DNA of 64,000 nucleotides from Parachryseolinea silvisoli. Its GTDB lineage: Bacteria > Bacteroidota > Bacteroidia > Cytophagales > Cyclobacteriaceae. Each line of letters starts with the position of its first letter. The stretch's first letter is position 1. The notes under the pieces are model-generated. The model did not search any database. It was given only the letters and a program-made list of their open reading frames with translations, and had not been told where the DNA came from. Of the stretch, positions 45,701 to 53,443 are shown piece after piece. A program made the translations under genes and the position numbers. The DNA is taken from the NCBI RefSeq assembly GCF_021190955.1, contig NZ_JAIOAO010000007.1:1-64000 (forward strand). The letters are read 5' to 3'.

Positions 45701-48700
45701 GGCCCTGGATGCCGACCTGGACATATTGATCGGCCTCACGGCTTCATTGTGGCGTGACGAGCCTTCTTATAACGTCTGGCAAAACTTTACAGTCCCCTAC
45801 AAGCATCATGAACGCTCGTTGCGAGCGATGCATCGATACTATTTTGATTTCCTGACAAGTACTCACCAGGATTATGCTTCGGCAGTCTTTACCCGATCGC
45901 TTGCAGATTTTGCGAAAACGCTGGACGCACAACCCGACGCCACATTTGAAAGCCTGGCGGGAATACATATTAAACACGAACCGGTAGCGAATCCTGACGA
46001 CGTTCAGGATACAAAGCATGACAATGCGGAAGCTCTTGTTGAACCCATATCAACAGCTGATGTTGTCCCCCCTTCAGGTATAGAGAAAAATCTTTCGACT
46101 GACTATCCGGGGGCAAACACGAACGAAGCTCCATCGGTCGAGCATGACCAGGACTATGGCAATGGTATCGAAGAAGAGCCGGCACGCTATAACAGTACTA
46201 CCGAAATACGAGGGGCACTGAACGATGGCGTCCACGAATTATTCGCTGCGCTTTATATTGCCACGACTGACCGGGCCACATCGGCAACAATGCTATGGCG
46301 ATCCCTCTATGCCGACCATCGACGGGAACTGGTGCAATACATCCGAACGCACAGGCATCCGGAGCCAATCCTGGATAGTCTGGCGCTGGATGCAGGTGTT
46401 GATATCTTACTCCGTCTTTCAGCCATCTTGTATCAGGACGATACAAGTTATTCCCCCTGGGTAGCTTTTACCAAACGTTTTGGTCATGATGTTGTATTGC
46501 TACGGCAAGGCTACCAGCATTATTTTAGATTTTTACGAGGTATCGGACATGGACCGCAATCACCTCAACCTTTCAGCGTATGGTTAAACAGCCTTGGCGA
46601 CACGCTCAATATCCCGGCAACACGCGCGCAGACTCCTGAGTTACCGCCAGTAGCCTCCCTTAACGCGCCCGAAGGAGGACATAGTGTCGCAGATATCATT
46701 GTTTATTACCTAAAGACCGGACTATTTATACCCGGTGGCGGTGCAGCCGATACAGCCGCATTGACAAAAATAACAACGCGATACTTTTCAGAAGTATCTC
46801 CGAACGATAACCGCATCATGGCCATTGCACATGACAATCCAGAGGCCTACCGTCGTCTAAAACCACTGCTCTCATCCGCGGCGTTGTCATTGTTACAAGA
46901 GTCCGGTTCGACGATTAAAGCTTTGCCACCACACTATACAACAAGTCGGATCAAGACGTTACAACAAATTGAAGCTACTCTTCATTACTGGCTGTACGAA
47001 CAATGGCCCTGGTGGTATATTTCCACCATGCCGCCGATGGACACTGCGACCGCTACCGCTACCCTGGAGAAGCACCTGGAATTGTTCACGGAAAGATTGA
47101 AGGCATCCGGGCACGAGGTAGCCATTATACAAAAGATTGCATCCCGGCTCCCGCAAGCGTTCTTTCTGGAGATGATCGGCATCCGATTCCCGACGGTTGC
47201 CGGCTTTGTTACACGTGTCCTTTTGCTCGTCGAGAAAATGTCATTGGAAGAAGAAAATACCCCCACGTTTCCGCTACATGCAACGTTCGCGGTGGTATAT
47301 GACCATCTGGCTCATCACATCGACCCGTTTTCGGCGCTCCAATTTCTTTCCGTCCTGGCCAGACACAGTGCGACGCTGATCAACCTATCTGAGCCGACGT
47401 GGATCGCCCGCATGGCAGACCTTGCCGCGATGCAAGGGGAGAATTCTCCCTATTGGTCGCTGCATACATTGTTGGTTTCCCTGGACGACGCGTCCAGGGA
47501 AACCTCCCTGATCGCGGATACGCTACAGTCCCCGGCCATGGACGGAACCTCTGCATTACTCGCCCCTCCCACGGTCGAGGCCGACCGTGGGTTCACGGAC
47601 AGCCTATCGCCCACGTTCAAGGAGGCCTTTGTCGCCTATCTCCGCTTGGGGATTATACCGGTCCACACCCAGGAAAGCGGAGGTGGCAACCCGGCATTTA
47701 CACGGCAGCTGCAAGTCGTCGCATTACAAGAACACACCTGGCTCACAACGACGCTGAAAAATCTTTTTAAGAATACCGACACCCTGGATGCGTACCTGTT
47801 GCGTTCGGATCCTTCCATTACGACCAGCATTATCGGCTCCCTGGCGGGTACCCGACAGCAGGAGTTTAGCCAATGGGCGCGCATGATGGAAAATTTCCTC
47901 GATACATTGTCTGAAAAATCCGATGGGGCCATTCCCGGCCCGTTTCAAGCTTCGCTGCTGGCCGCCCGCTCGCTCCTTCTTTTGCTGTTGCAACGGCCGG
48001 CTTTTAACATCACGGCCATTCAGTACGCGCAAGCTGTATTGGACTATAGCACACAGCATTCCCTAACGAAAGGGCCCGACACGCTGCTGAAGAAAATTCA
48101 ACAGTTGAAGGCGTCTCCTCCTATATCTGAACACTTTGTCATTTCCCTGGAGGTGGCACATGCCCAGTTGACCGCGCACGCCCGATCGTTACTCTTACAG
48201 TCGCTGACGAGCCCGAACGTAAAAGTTGAACGAACGACCCCAGCACTTGAGAAGGGTGTCCGCATTCCGGTTGAGGGTGCAGGCATCGTACTCATTGCGC
48301 CTTTCTTCTATATGTATTTCAACCGGCTGGAGATGATAGAGAACAACAGCTTCAAATCCAATGCTCACGCGGTGCGGGCGGTTCACCTGTTACATTACCT
48401 GGTCAGCGGCCACACGGAAGCTCCACGACAGTCGCTGCTGTATAATCTGCTGTGCGGCGCAGATCTTTTCCTCCCGCTTGAAGATACGATTGAACTAACA
48501 GACCATGAAATACAAGTATCCGAAAGCTTGTTGCAAGGCGTGCTGCAAAACTGGACGTCGCTCCAATCCAAATCGATCGATGCGTTGCGGGAAACCTTCT
48601 TGCAGCGTGCTGGTCATATAGAAGAAAATGAAATAGGCTGGAACCTCACGGTAGATCGAAAATCCGTGGATATATTAGTAGACTGGATCCCCTGGTCGTT

Positions 48701-48794
48701 CAGTCTTATTAAACTCTCGTGGATGGAAAAGAGTCTTGCCGTACACTGGCAATCGGACCAATACAGAGACCTCATGCCAATGAATAATAGATGA
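42762..48794 (+). CDS. Contractile injection system tape-measure protein (Afp14-like)
   Basis: 2010 aa. The N-terminus (IEKCTLQIALP, then ISLSKIHLDLGTV) matches the CIS_TMP family, which sets tail length in Afp/PVC-like particles. A motif of the form IxxYxxTGxxP recurs at about residues 155 (VIAQYFRTGTFP), 470 (IVRFYYRYGYFP), 1309 (IIVYYLKTGLFIP) and 1620 (FVAYLRLGIIP). A longer internal duplication pairs about 950-1050 with 1177-1280 (RWRLLYRNYP and LWRSLYADHR, each followed by DSLALDA). The protein is helical, without membrane spans except a hydrophobic stretch near 1845. It is much larger than the Afp14 type I know. Its stop overlaps the ATPase start by 4 bp. Confidence 0.9.
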   Translation: MFSRHRIEKCTLQIALPSENNLEVVKLLAQEKPRILEAILAVLDREVPENLQISLSKIHLDLGTVSRQNFIQTLTDRLIALLSAELERLANDPSIRASRTNRGEPNGAETPFSDIDSSARINPLPDESLPGLHMGLLPYPTAIASQRWKAVSTDTLLAVIAQYFRTGTFPHTFKALLPTDVSILVNYLVDSKARPFADYLSRRIGMTYFQLKLAECLPYDTLLSIARLLPALNTSLPAWLTWIEKVHTEDVSAWKYTSRARRFLLQYLTAASLHDREKIQEEYRLAAVADRDDTVVTYTVQLLPTPFFTIPTPENNKLYTKKRLLYLHDLFQTHRHSPVVRHSIAEGLTLLELRAVVQSLGLAHGSYAYWLVFVRKIKDLYTAEHAVLSDSVKRTMYRRYIDLISTQHKSSVTFARLEQFLLLELQLLPTWPQAVSHPATSTFGAAIPAGETVAITLGSSALGQAKQPDVHAFAIVRFYYRYGYFPTAAQHLQAADLEALILYLLAWNPARLTQYVLTLAGNVTCTARLADTLSANTLKTILSASGRVSDMLAEWNLWEQILESLIAKTTFLSFADKFTLFQYVSAPSGSIRGKIIHEYILSLYTLKKLPIAPHTIMRELLRCNCDDDTQAAALERIVTIWDPFREAYEDALAALREDLANVDTSVTQETRRHPSYAYWIAFQTRVHELLTELGVQARDEILRELQYYYRESLHQDSDELLSPETLPRHLLQRAKPLLAAAMPEGDTMLLRMQFDASVTGATLHWRSVLKGMIRYGIRHVVSNAPALQQLAAIDALWDTALADEAAVFSLFHAADVTPSFWSELSEILSLDRLHRLLSILAPFQYQGLAETGVMKEDRPTTRKMFSLAFTTLHDTRFAISTEKLIDRIFHLASISIPGDALTSLPIPAASGSPDAPTPLAPLLPADNVAARLLTMLAEDISLRRTTSARERWRLLYRNYPSALVLYARMQWSWTAWRDSLALDADLDILIGLTASLWRDEPSYNVWQNFTVPYKHHERSLRAMHRYYFDFLTSTHQDYASAVFTRSLADFAKTLDAQPDATFESLAGIHIKHEPVANPDDVQDTKHDNAEALVEPISTADVVPPSGIEKNLSTDYPGANTNEAPSVEHDQDYGNGIEEEPARYNSTTEIRGALNDGVHELFAALYIATTDRATSATMLWRSLYADHRRELVQYIRTHRHPEPILDSLALDAGVDILLRLSAILYQDDTSYSPWVAFTKRFGHDVVLLRQGYQHYFRFLRGIGHGPQSPQPFSVWLNSLGDTLNIPATRAQTPELPPVASLNAPEGGHSVADIIVYYLKTGLFIPGGGAADTAALTKITTRYFSEVSPNDNRIMAIAHDNPEAYRRLKPLLSSAALSLLQESGSTIKALPPHYTTSRIKTLQQIEATLHYWLYEQWPWWYISTMPPMDTATATATLEKHLELFTERLKASGHEVAIIQKIASRLPQAFFLEMIGIRFPTVAGFVTRVLLLVEKMSLEEENTPTFPLHATFAVVYDHLAHHIDPFSALQFLSVLARHSATLINLSEPTWIARMADLAAMQGENSPYWSLHTLLVSLDDASRETSLIADTLQSPAMDGTSALLAPPTVEADRGFTDSLSPTFKEAFVAYLRLGIIPVHTQESGGGNPAFTRQLQVVALQEHTWLTTTLKNLFKNTDTLDAYLLRSDPSITTSIIGSLAGTRQQEFSQWARMMENFLDTLSEKSDGAIPGPFQASLLAARSLLLLLLQRPAFNITAIQYAQAVLDYSTQHSLTKGPDTLLKKIQQLKASPPISEHFVISLEVAHAQLTAHARSLLLQSLTSPNVKVERTTPALEKGVRIPVEGAGIVLIAPFFYMYFNRLEMIENNSFKSNAHAVRAVHLLHYLVSGHTEAPRQSLLYNLLCGADLFLPLEDTIELTDHEIQVSESLLQGVLQNWTSLQSKSIDALRETFLQRAGHIEENEIGWNLTVDRKSVDILVDWIPWSFSLIKLSWMEKSLAVHWQSDQYRDLMPMNNR

Positions 48795-50161
48795 ACAGCG
48801 CTCCCTTTCAATTCAGCCCCGATGGCGGTATTACCGGCCACAGCCTGGGCACGATACGGGCGGATCTTTCGTGGCTCACCAAAGTCATCGAGTTCCGGTT
48901 GCAACAACACTTCAGTGGTGTTGACGACGACGATTTTATGACCGGCCTGCCGCCACCGGATTTATCCGGTAACGATTCGTTTTATGCCTACATGATCCAG
49001 AAGTATAACTTCAGCACAACGGAAAGGGTAATCCTGCTGACGGCGCTTGCGGTGCATGTGGCGCCGGTATGCTTTGATATCTTCTTTCTGAAGAACGAGA
49101 ACCTCAACCGCGGGTATACCGAGTTTGGGGGCATTATTGGCACGGCGCATAGCGGGTTTATCCCGACGGGAGAAACACTTTCGTTTCTGCTGTGTGGCCG
49201 GAATCTGGAAAAGCGGTTCCAGCTCATGGAGTATTTCTCCGATTATCATCCGTTCTATAGCCAGAATATCCTGCATCTTTCCGACGTAAAAGACGGTGAT
49301 CCGATTTTCAGCGGCGCGGTGACCATCAGCAAAGAATACCTGACCCTGCTTACACAGGGGCGCCCATATTATCCACACTATACCTCTTCGTTTCCTGCCA
49401 AACGTATCACCACTCCCCTAACCTTTGCCGATGCCGTGTATGACGAACACACGGCACATGCGTTGGACGATGTACGCGGTTGGATAAAACACGGTCAGTC
49501 GATTATGGCCGATACACACCTGCGAATGTTCCTGAAACAAGGTTATCGCGTATTGTTTTACGGCCCGCCCGGGACGGGAAAGACGATGACGGCCGCGATG
49601 CTGGGAAAAGAATCCGGCCTGGATGTATACCAGATCGACCTTTCGGCGGTCGTTTCGAAATACATTGGCGAAACAGAAAAGAATCTCGCCAGCTTATTTA
49701 ATATGGCCGAGAACAAACAATGGATACTCTTTTTTGATGAGGCAGATGCGCTTTTTGGCAAACGTACGCAAACACAAAGTAGTAACGACCAGTACGCAAA
49801 CCAGCAAGTCAGTTATCTGTTGCAACGCATTGAAGATTTCAACGGCACGGTGGTCCTGGCCACCAACTTCAAGGACAACATCGACACCGCCTTCTTGCGT
49901 CGGTTTCAATCCATCGTCTTCTTTCCAAAGCCGAAAACAGAACAGCGGCTGGCGTTGTGGCGAAAATATTTTTCTGCCTTTGAGGTCGACGCCGACCTGG
50001 AGTCTATTGCCAATGAATTCGAATTGTCCGGCGGCAGTATGATCAATGTGCTACGGTATTGTTCCATCGTTGCCCAACGCCGTGGCACTACCGTCGTCAC
50101 CGCGGAAGATATCTATAAAGGGATTACTAAAGAGTATCAAAAAGAAGGGATCACCATATAA
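48791..50161 (+). CDS. eCIS AAA+ ATPase (Afp15-like)
   Basis: 456 aa. A variable N-terminal half (1-220) is followed by one AAA+ module with Walker A FYGPPGTGKTMT (about 257), Walker B ILFFDEADALFGKRT (about 312), sensor-1 VLATNFKDN and an arginine-finger segment FLRRFQSIVFFPKP. Afp15/Pvc15-type ATPases are needed for assembly of these particles and are a hallmark of eCIS; unlike ClpV of T6SS they are not sheath-recycling Hsp100 proteins. The ATGA overlap with the tape-measure gene shows coupling. A gap of about 100 bp with a promoter-like site follows. Confidence 0.94.
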   Translation: MNSAPFQFSPDGGITGHSLGTIRADLSWLTKVIEFRLQQHFSGVDDDDFMTGLPPPDLSGNDSFYAYMIQKYNFSTTERVILLTALAVHVAPVCFDIFFLKNENLNRGYTEFGGIIGTAHSGFIPTGETLSFLLCGRNLEKRFQLMEYFSDYHPFYSQNILHLSDVKDGDPIFSGAVTISKEYLTLLTQGRPYYPHYTSSFPAKRITTPLTFADAVYDEHTAHALDDVRGWIKHGQSIMADTHLRMFLKQGYRVLFYGPPGTGKTMTAAMLGKESGLDVYQIDLSAVVSKYIGETEKNLASLFNMAENKQWILFFDEADALFGKRTQTQSSNDQYANQQVSYLLQRIEDFNGTVVLATNFKDNIDTAFLRRFQSIVFFPKPKTEQRLALWRKYFSAFEVDADLESIANEFELSGGSMINVLRYCSIVAQRRGTTVVTAEDIYKGITKEYQKEGITI

Positions 50162-50220
50162 ACCATCCGGACACTTCCACCAAAAGATATACCACCCATA
50201 CAATTGACACCTTCAACTTC

Positions 50221-50248
50221 TTGACAAAATGGAATTTCTTACTATATT
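50221..50248 (+). promoter_or_regulatory. Possible internal promoter before the membrane block
   Basis: TTGACA (50221-50226), a 16-nt spacer and TATATT (50243-50248), then G. It reads like a sigma-70 box, and TATATTG is also close to the Bacteroidota -7 box. It lies 20 bp before the 50268 ATG and 29 bp before the 50277 ATG, in the only gap over 90 bp between the ATPase and DUF4255 genes. Confidence 0.4.
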
Positions 50249-50276
50249 GTAAGCCTCTAACCCAGCGATGTGTGCT

Positions 50277-51488
50277 ATGTACAACGCGAATGATCTTTTG
50301 CGGCAAATTTCCGCGTGTAAGCAAGTCATCCAAGTTCACGTCAATACAGCGATCGACACAGCGTTATTAGACGCCTGCATTCAGCAACAGGAAAAGGGAC
50401 TGGCCGTAGTGTTGGTTATGAGTGAACTCAATCGTCCCCATCTGGAAAACAATCCCTTTCTTTTAAACCGGTGCCTTCAATTGCGCAAAAAGGGCGCTGC
50501 GTTATACATAACAGACACCTATCCGGATACTCTATTATATGTATGTATCTCCGACTACAGACAAGTAAGTCATTTTCACGGTTCAGACACCATTCATACT
50601 GCAGAGGCGTGCGACGCTGTACGAAAAGCGGTGTATCGTTTTAATGCGCTCATCCGCAACAGCCTCCCCTTCCATGTTCCGACCGATGGCATCCAGATAA
50701 CCCTGGATGTGTCGGAAGACCTCGTACTGCGAGGTTCCTATGTAAACCTGACGTGGCAAGTGTACGGAGCGGACACGGTAATTATTGAAGGGCTTGGTGA
50801 GGTGGAGCACGCCGGACAGCGGCAGGTATTGCTGACGGAGACCACTCTTTTTAAGGTTGGCGCCTACAACAACAGAGATGTGTCTGTTGCAGCTACAAAC
50901 GTGTGGGTGACACAGAAAACTATTATTGACTACGATATCGGTTTTGTCAGCGCGCAAACCAATGTATTTTACAGTTTGGTAAAAGCGGAGAAAGGCAGCG
51001 ACACTTATGGCACCGTTGCGGGCAACTGCATTTGTCTGCGCTGGCGTGTACTGCATGCGGCCCATGTACACATTCTTCCGTTTAACATAACCGCGCACGA
51101 AGGGGAGCATACCTTCTCCTCATCCACCTCCCTCGATATTTCCATCACGGCACACGTAGACCAACAAGCACTCACACGAAAAATAACCCTGCTCGCGTTT
51201 CCCATCCCGGTATTTCGGGACAAGCTTCTTTCCCTGGCGTCACGCACACCACTACCAACGCTCACCGCGGATGCCGTACAGATGCTAACCCTCACGTTAC
51301 GCGATTCGGAAAAGCGCTATCACAACCTTGTTAAAAAGATACATCGCTACACGTTTCACCAGGCGAGCAAAAAGCCCACGCTGGAGAAGTTGAATGCCTT
51401 TGTTTTTCGCTACCTGAAACGGATGAATGCCGGAAAAGAAGGCGTGCGCAAAACGATCGAATCTATTGAGCACTACTATGAGCGCTAA
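50277..51488 (+). CDS. Ig-like-domain protein of the eCIS membrane block
   Basis: 403 aa from ATG 50277 (406 from 50268). There is no leader or membrane span. Residues 1-130 form a mixed alpha/beta domain, with strands LAVVLVMSEL and GAALYITDTYPDTLLYVCIS, that I cannot assign. Residues about 140-220 read as an Ig-like domain of the form VxLxWxVxGAxxVxIxGxGxV, then TTxFxVxAxN (VNLTWQVYGADTVIIEGLGE). A second beta domain follows, then a basic helical C-terminus (about 345-403). The stop overlaps the DUF4407 gene by 11 bp. A cytosolic adaptor between the particle and the membrane protein next door is one reading; there is no direct evidence. Confidence 0.75.
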   Translation: MYNANDLLRQISACKQVIQVHVNTAIDTALLDACIQQQEKGLAVVLVMSELNRPHLENNPFLLNRCLQLRKKGAALYITDTYPDTLLYVCISDYRQVSHFHGSDTIHTAEACDAVRKAVYRFNALIRNSLPFHVPTDGIQITLDVSEDLVLRGSYVNLTWQVYGADTVIIEGLGEVEHAGQRQVLLTETTLFKVGAYNNRDVSVAATNVWVTQKTIIDYDIGFVSAQTNVFYSLVKAEKGSDTYGTVAGNCICLRWRVLHAAHVHILPFNITAHEGEHTFSSSTSLDISITAHVDQQALTRKITLLAFPIPVFRDKLLSLASRTPLPTLTADAVQMLTLTLRDSEKRYHNLVKKIHRYTFHQASKKPTLEKLNAFVFRYLKRMNAGKEGVRKTIESIEHYYER

Positions 51489-52653
51489 ACCTGTGGATGC
51501 CACACCGCCCCCACGCGCGCTCGGCCGCGTGATGACGTTCTTTATTTTCTGCTCGGCAGCGAATAAAGAGATCTTACAGCGCTGCCCGCTGTCAGAGTAT
51601 CACAAGTATGCCAGCATCGGCGCCACCATCTTCTTTACCGGCATCCTCGCCGGCCTGTCCGGCGGCTATGCGCTTTATACAGTGTTCGATAGCGTGGCCG
51701 TGGCGGTCACGCTTGGGATTTTTTGGGGCATATTGATCTTCAACCTCGATCGGTTTATTGTGAGCACGATAAAGAAGGGTTCCACACGGTATAGCCAGGT
51801 ATTACAGATCATCCCCCGCACGCTGCTGGCGGTATTCCTGGCGATCGTCATTTCGAAACCTCTGGAGCTTCGCATTTTTAAAGAGGAAATTGACGAAGCC
51901 CTGCACCTCGCCTGCCTTGCGCGGCTGGAGACGGTGAACAACGACTACAACGCCAAAATCGAACACTGGCGCCAGCAGCAGCAACAGATGAAAGAAAAGG
52001 CGGAGCAACGCTATGCCGTCCGTGAAAAATACTACGAAGAATATCGTTGCGAATGCGACGGTTCATGCGGAACGGGCGCGCGCGGCATCGGGTCGGAATG
52101 TTTACGGAAAGAAAAGAAATATAACAACGCCAACAAGGAGTACCAAGAGGTCATCACCGAGCAACAAGCTATGACCGCACAGGCCGCGCAGGCGATCGGC
52201 GCTTTAAACCAGGAGCGTAAAACGCACGAGGCGTCGCTCCGGAACACCTTCGCCACCGGGTTGCTGGCCCAGCTGGAAGCGCTGCACCAATTACCGCAAG
52301 GACCTTCCCTGGCCATTATATTCCTGCTCATCTTTATAGAGGTATCGCCCATCCTGGCCAAACTGCTTTCTCCCGCGGGGCCATACGACCATGTGCTGAA
52401 AACCCTGGAGTACGACTACGAAATAGAAGAGCTTTCGTCCATCAACATCCGCAACCAAAAGCTCAACAATCAGCTGACGTTGCTGGCTAGCGTGGAACAA
52501 CAGCAGGTGGAGCAGCAGCTTAAGCACAACCGGGAAACCATCAACCTGATCGAAAAAGCGCATCAGGAGTTGGTCCGTGAGCAACTGTCGCTATGGGTGG
52601 AGCAGGAAAAGATCAAGCTCAGAGAAAACGCATTTAGTCAACAAGAAGCCTAA
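51478..52653 (+). CDS. DUF4407 membrane protein with long coiled coil
   Basis: 391 aa from the ATG at 51478; a longer frame from 51427 overlaps the upstream gene in full. Predicted spans lie near 45-68, 71-89, 109-126 and 275-297. The long stretch between spans three and four (about 135-265) is a charged, Gln-rich coiled coil with a CECDGSCGTGARGIGSEC Cys cluster near 190. The C-terminal 90 residues are again helical and charged. This is the DUF4407 family, whose function is unknown. It is an integral inner-membrane protein inside an otherwise particle-building locus, which is unusual for an extracellular system. It overlaps the Ig-like gene and is followed after 16 bp by a secreted protein gene. 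Confidence 0.88.
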   Translation: MSAKPVDATPPPRALGRVMTFFIFCSAANKEILQRCPLSEYHKYASIGATIFFTGILAGLSGGYALYTVFDSVAVAVTLGIFWGILIFNLDRFIVSTIKKGSTRYSQVLQIIPRTLLAVFLAIVISKPLELRIFKEEIDEALHLACLARLETVNNDYNAKIEHWRQQQQQMKEKAEQRYAVREKYYEEYRCECDGSCGTGARGIGSECLRKEKKYNNANKEYQEVITEQQAMTAQAAQAIGALNQERKTHEASLRNTFATGLLAQLEALHQLPQGPSLAIIFLLIFIEVSPILAKLLSPAGPYDHVLKTLEYDYEIEELSSINIRNQKLNNQLTLLASVEQQQVEQQLKHNRETINLIEKAHQELVREQLSLWVEQEKIKLRENAFSQQEA

Positions 52654-52669
52654 CCCACGGGCAGCACGC

Positions 52670-53443
52670 ATGAAAGCGATACTCCTTCTTCTGACAATCT
52701 TTGTGACGGCGCCGCCAGGCCAGTGCCTGCAAGGCGACTCCCTGGTATGTGCGAAAGAATTTAGTAATGTGCTCACGGCGAACTACAAAACGTTTCTCAA
52801 GCGCGATGTTACCGGCACATTTGCCGTAAAAGATGGTGACAGCATTCAATATGTATTGTTTCAGGAGAATTTATACGGAGCTACTTTTTTCCTATACGAC
52901 CCGGCCGGAAAAGAAATCGTAAAAACGCACGCCAAAGAAAAAGTACTTTCCGGCAGATTAAAAGGCCCTGTGCCGGGCAATTATTACTACAAGATCCGGT
53001 CCGGGCGCCCGTTTCCAAATTCGTTTATCCTGATGTTGAACGTACGCACATGCCTGCCCTACACGCCCGAGCCAACCCACGACAGCACAAATTCCGCCGT
53101 CGAAATGGACACCGTTACCACGGTAAAAATTGACTCTACCCTTTATCTGGCCAGTACACTTAATTTAAAAAATAAACAAAGTATCCGCATCGAGGTCGAT
53201 TCTTTGCACGGATTTCTGCAATACGAAATTCAGTCCACGGGCGGCCCCATAAAATATACGTTTTCCAATGGGGCAGCAAAGACTGTAAAAAATGGGATGG
53301 GAATATACCACACCGGAACACTACCTTTTAAACACTCCTTTTACACTTTGTGGTTGGAGAACGACGACCCGGTGGCCGGTAAACATGTGCGCGTGACGAT
53401 TGTCCAGTATGAACGAAAACGCAAACCATCCCTCGTAAAATGA
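52670..53443 (+). CDS. Secreted two-domain beta protein of the eCIS block
   Basis: 257 aa from the ATG at 52670 with a signal peptide (MKAILLLLTIFVTAPPGQC); a longer frame from 52577 is rejected. The mature protein appears to hold two similar beta-sandwich units. Residues about 35-125 contain GTFAVKDGDSIQYVLF and PGNYYYKIRSGRP, like a pre-peptidase C-terminal domain. Residues about 150-250 contain KNKQSIRIEVDSLHG and GIYHTGTLPFKHSFYTLWLE. I know no named family for the whole. It overlaps the GH18-like gene by 4 bp (ATGA), so the two are coupled and probably act together outside the inner membrane. Confidence 0.72.
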   Translation: MKAILLLLTIFVTAPPGQCLQGDSLVCAKEFSNVLTANYKTFLKRDVTGTFAVKDGDSIQYVLFQENLYGATFFLYDPAGKEIVKTHAKEKVLSGRLKGPVPGNYYYKIRSGRPFPNSFILMLNVRTCLPYTPEPTHDSTNSAVEMDTVTTVKIDSTLYLASTLNLKNKQSIRIEVDSLHGFLQYEIQSTGGPIKYTFSNGAAKTVKNGMGIYHTGTLPFKHSFYTLWLENDDPVAGKHVRVTIVQYERKRKPSLVK

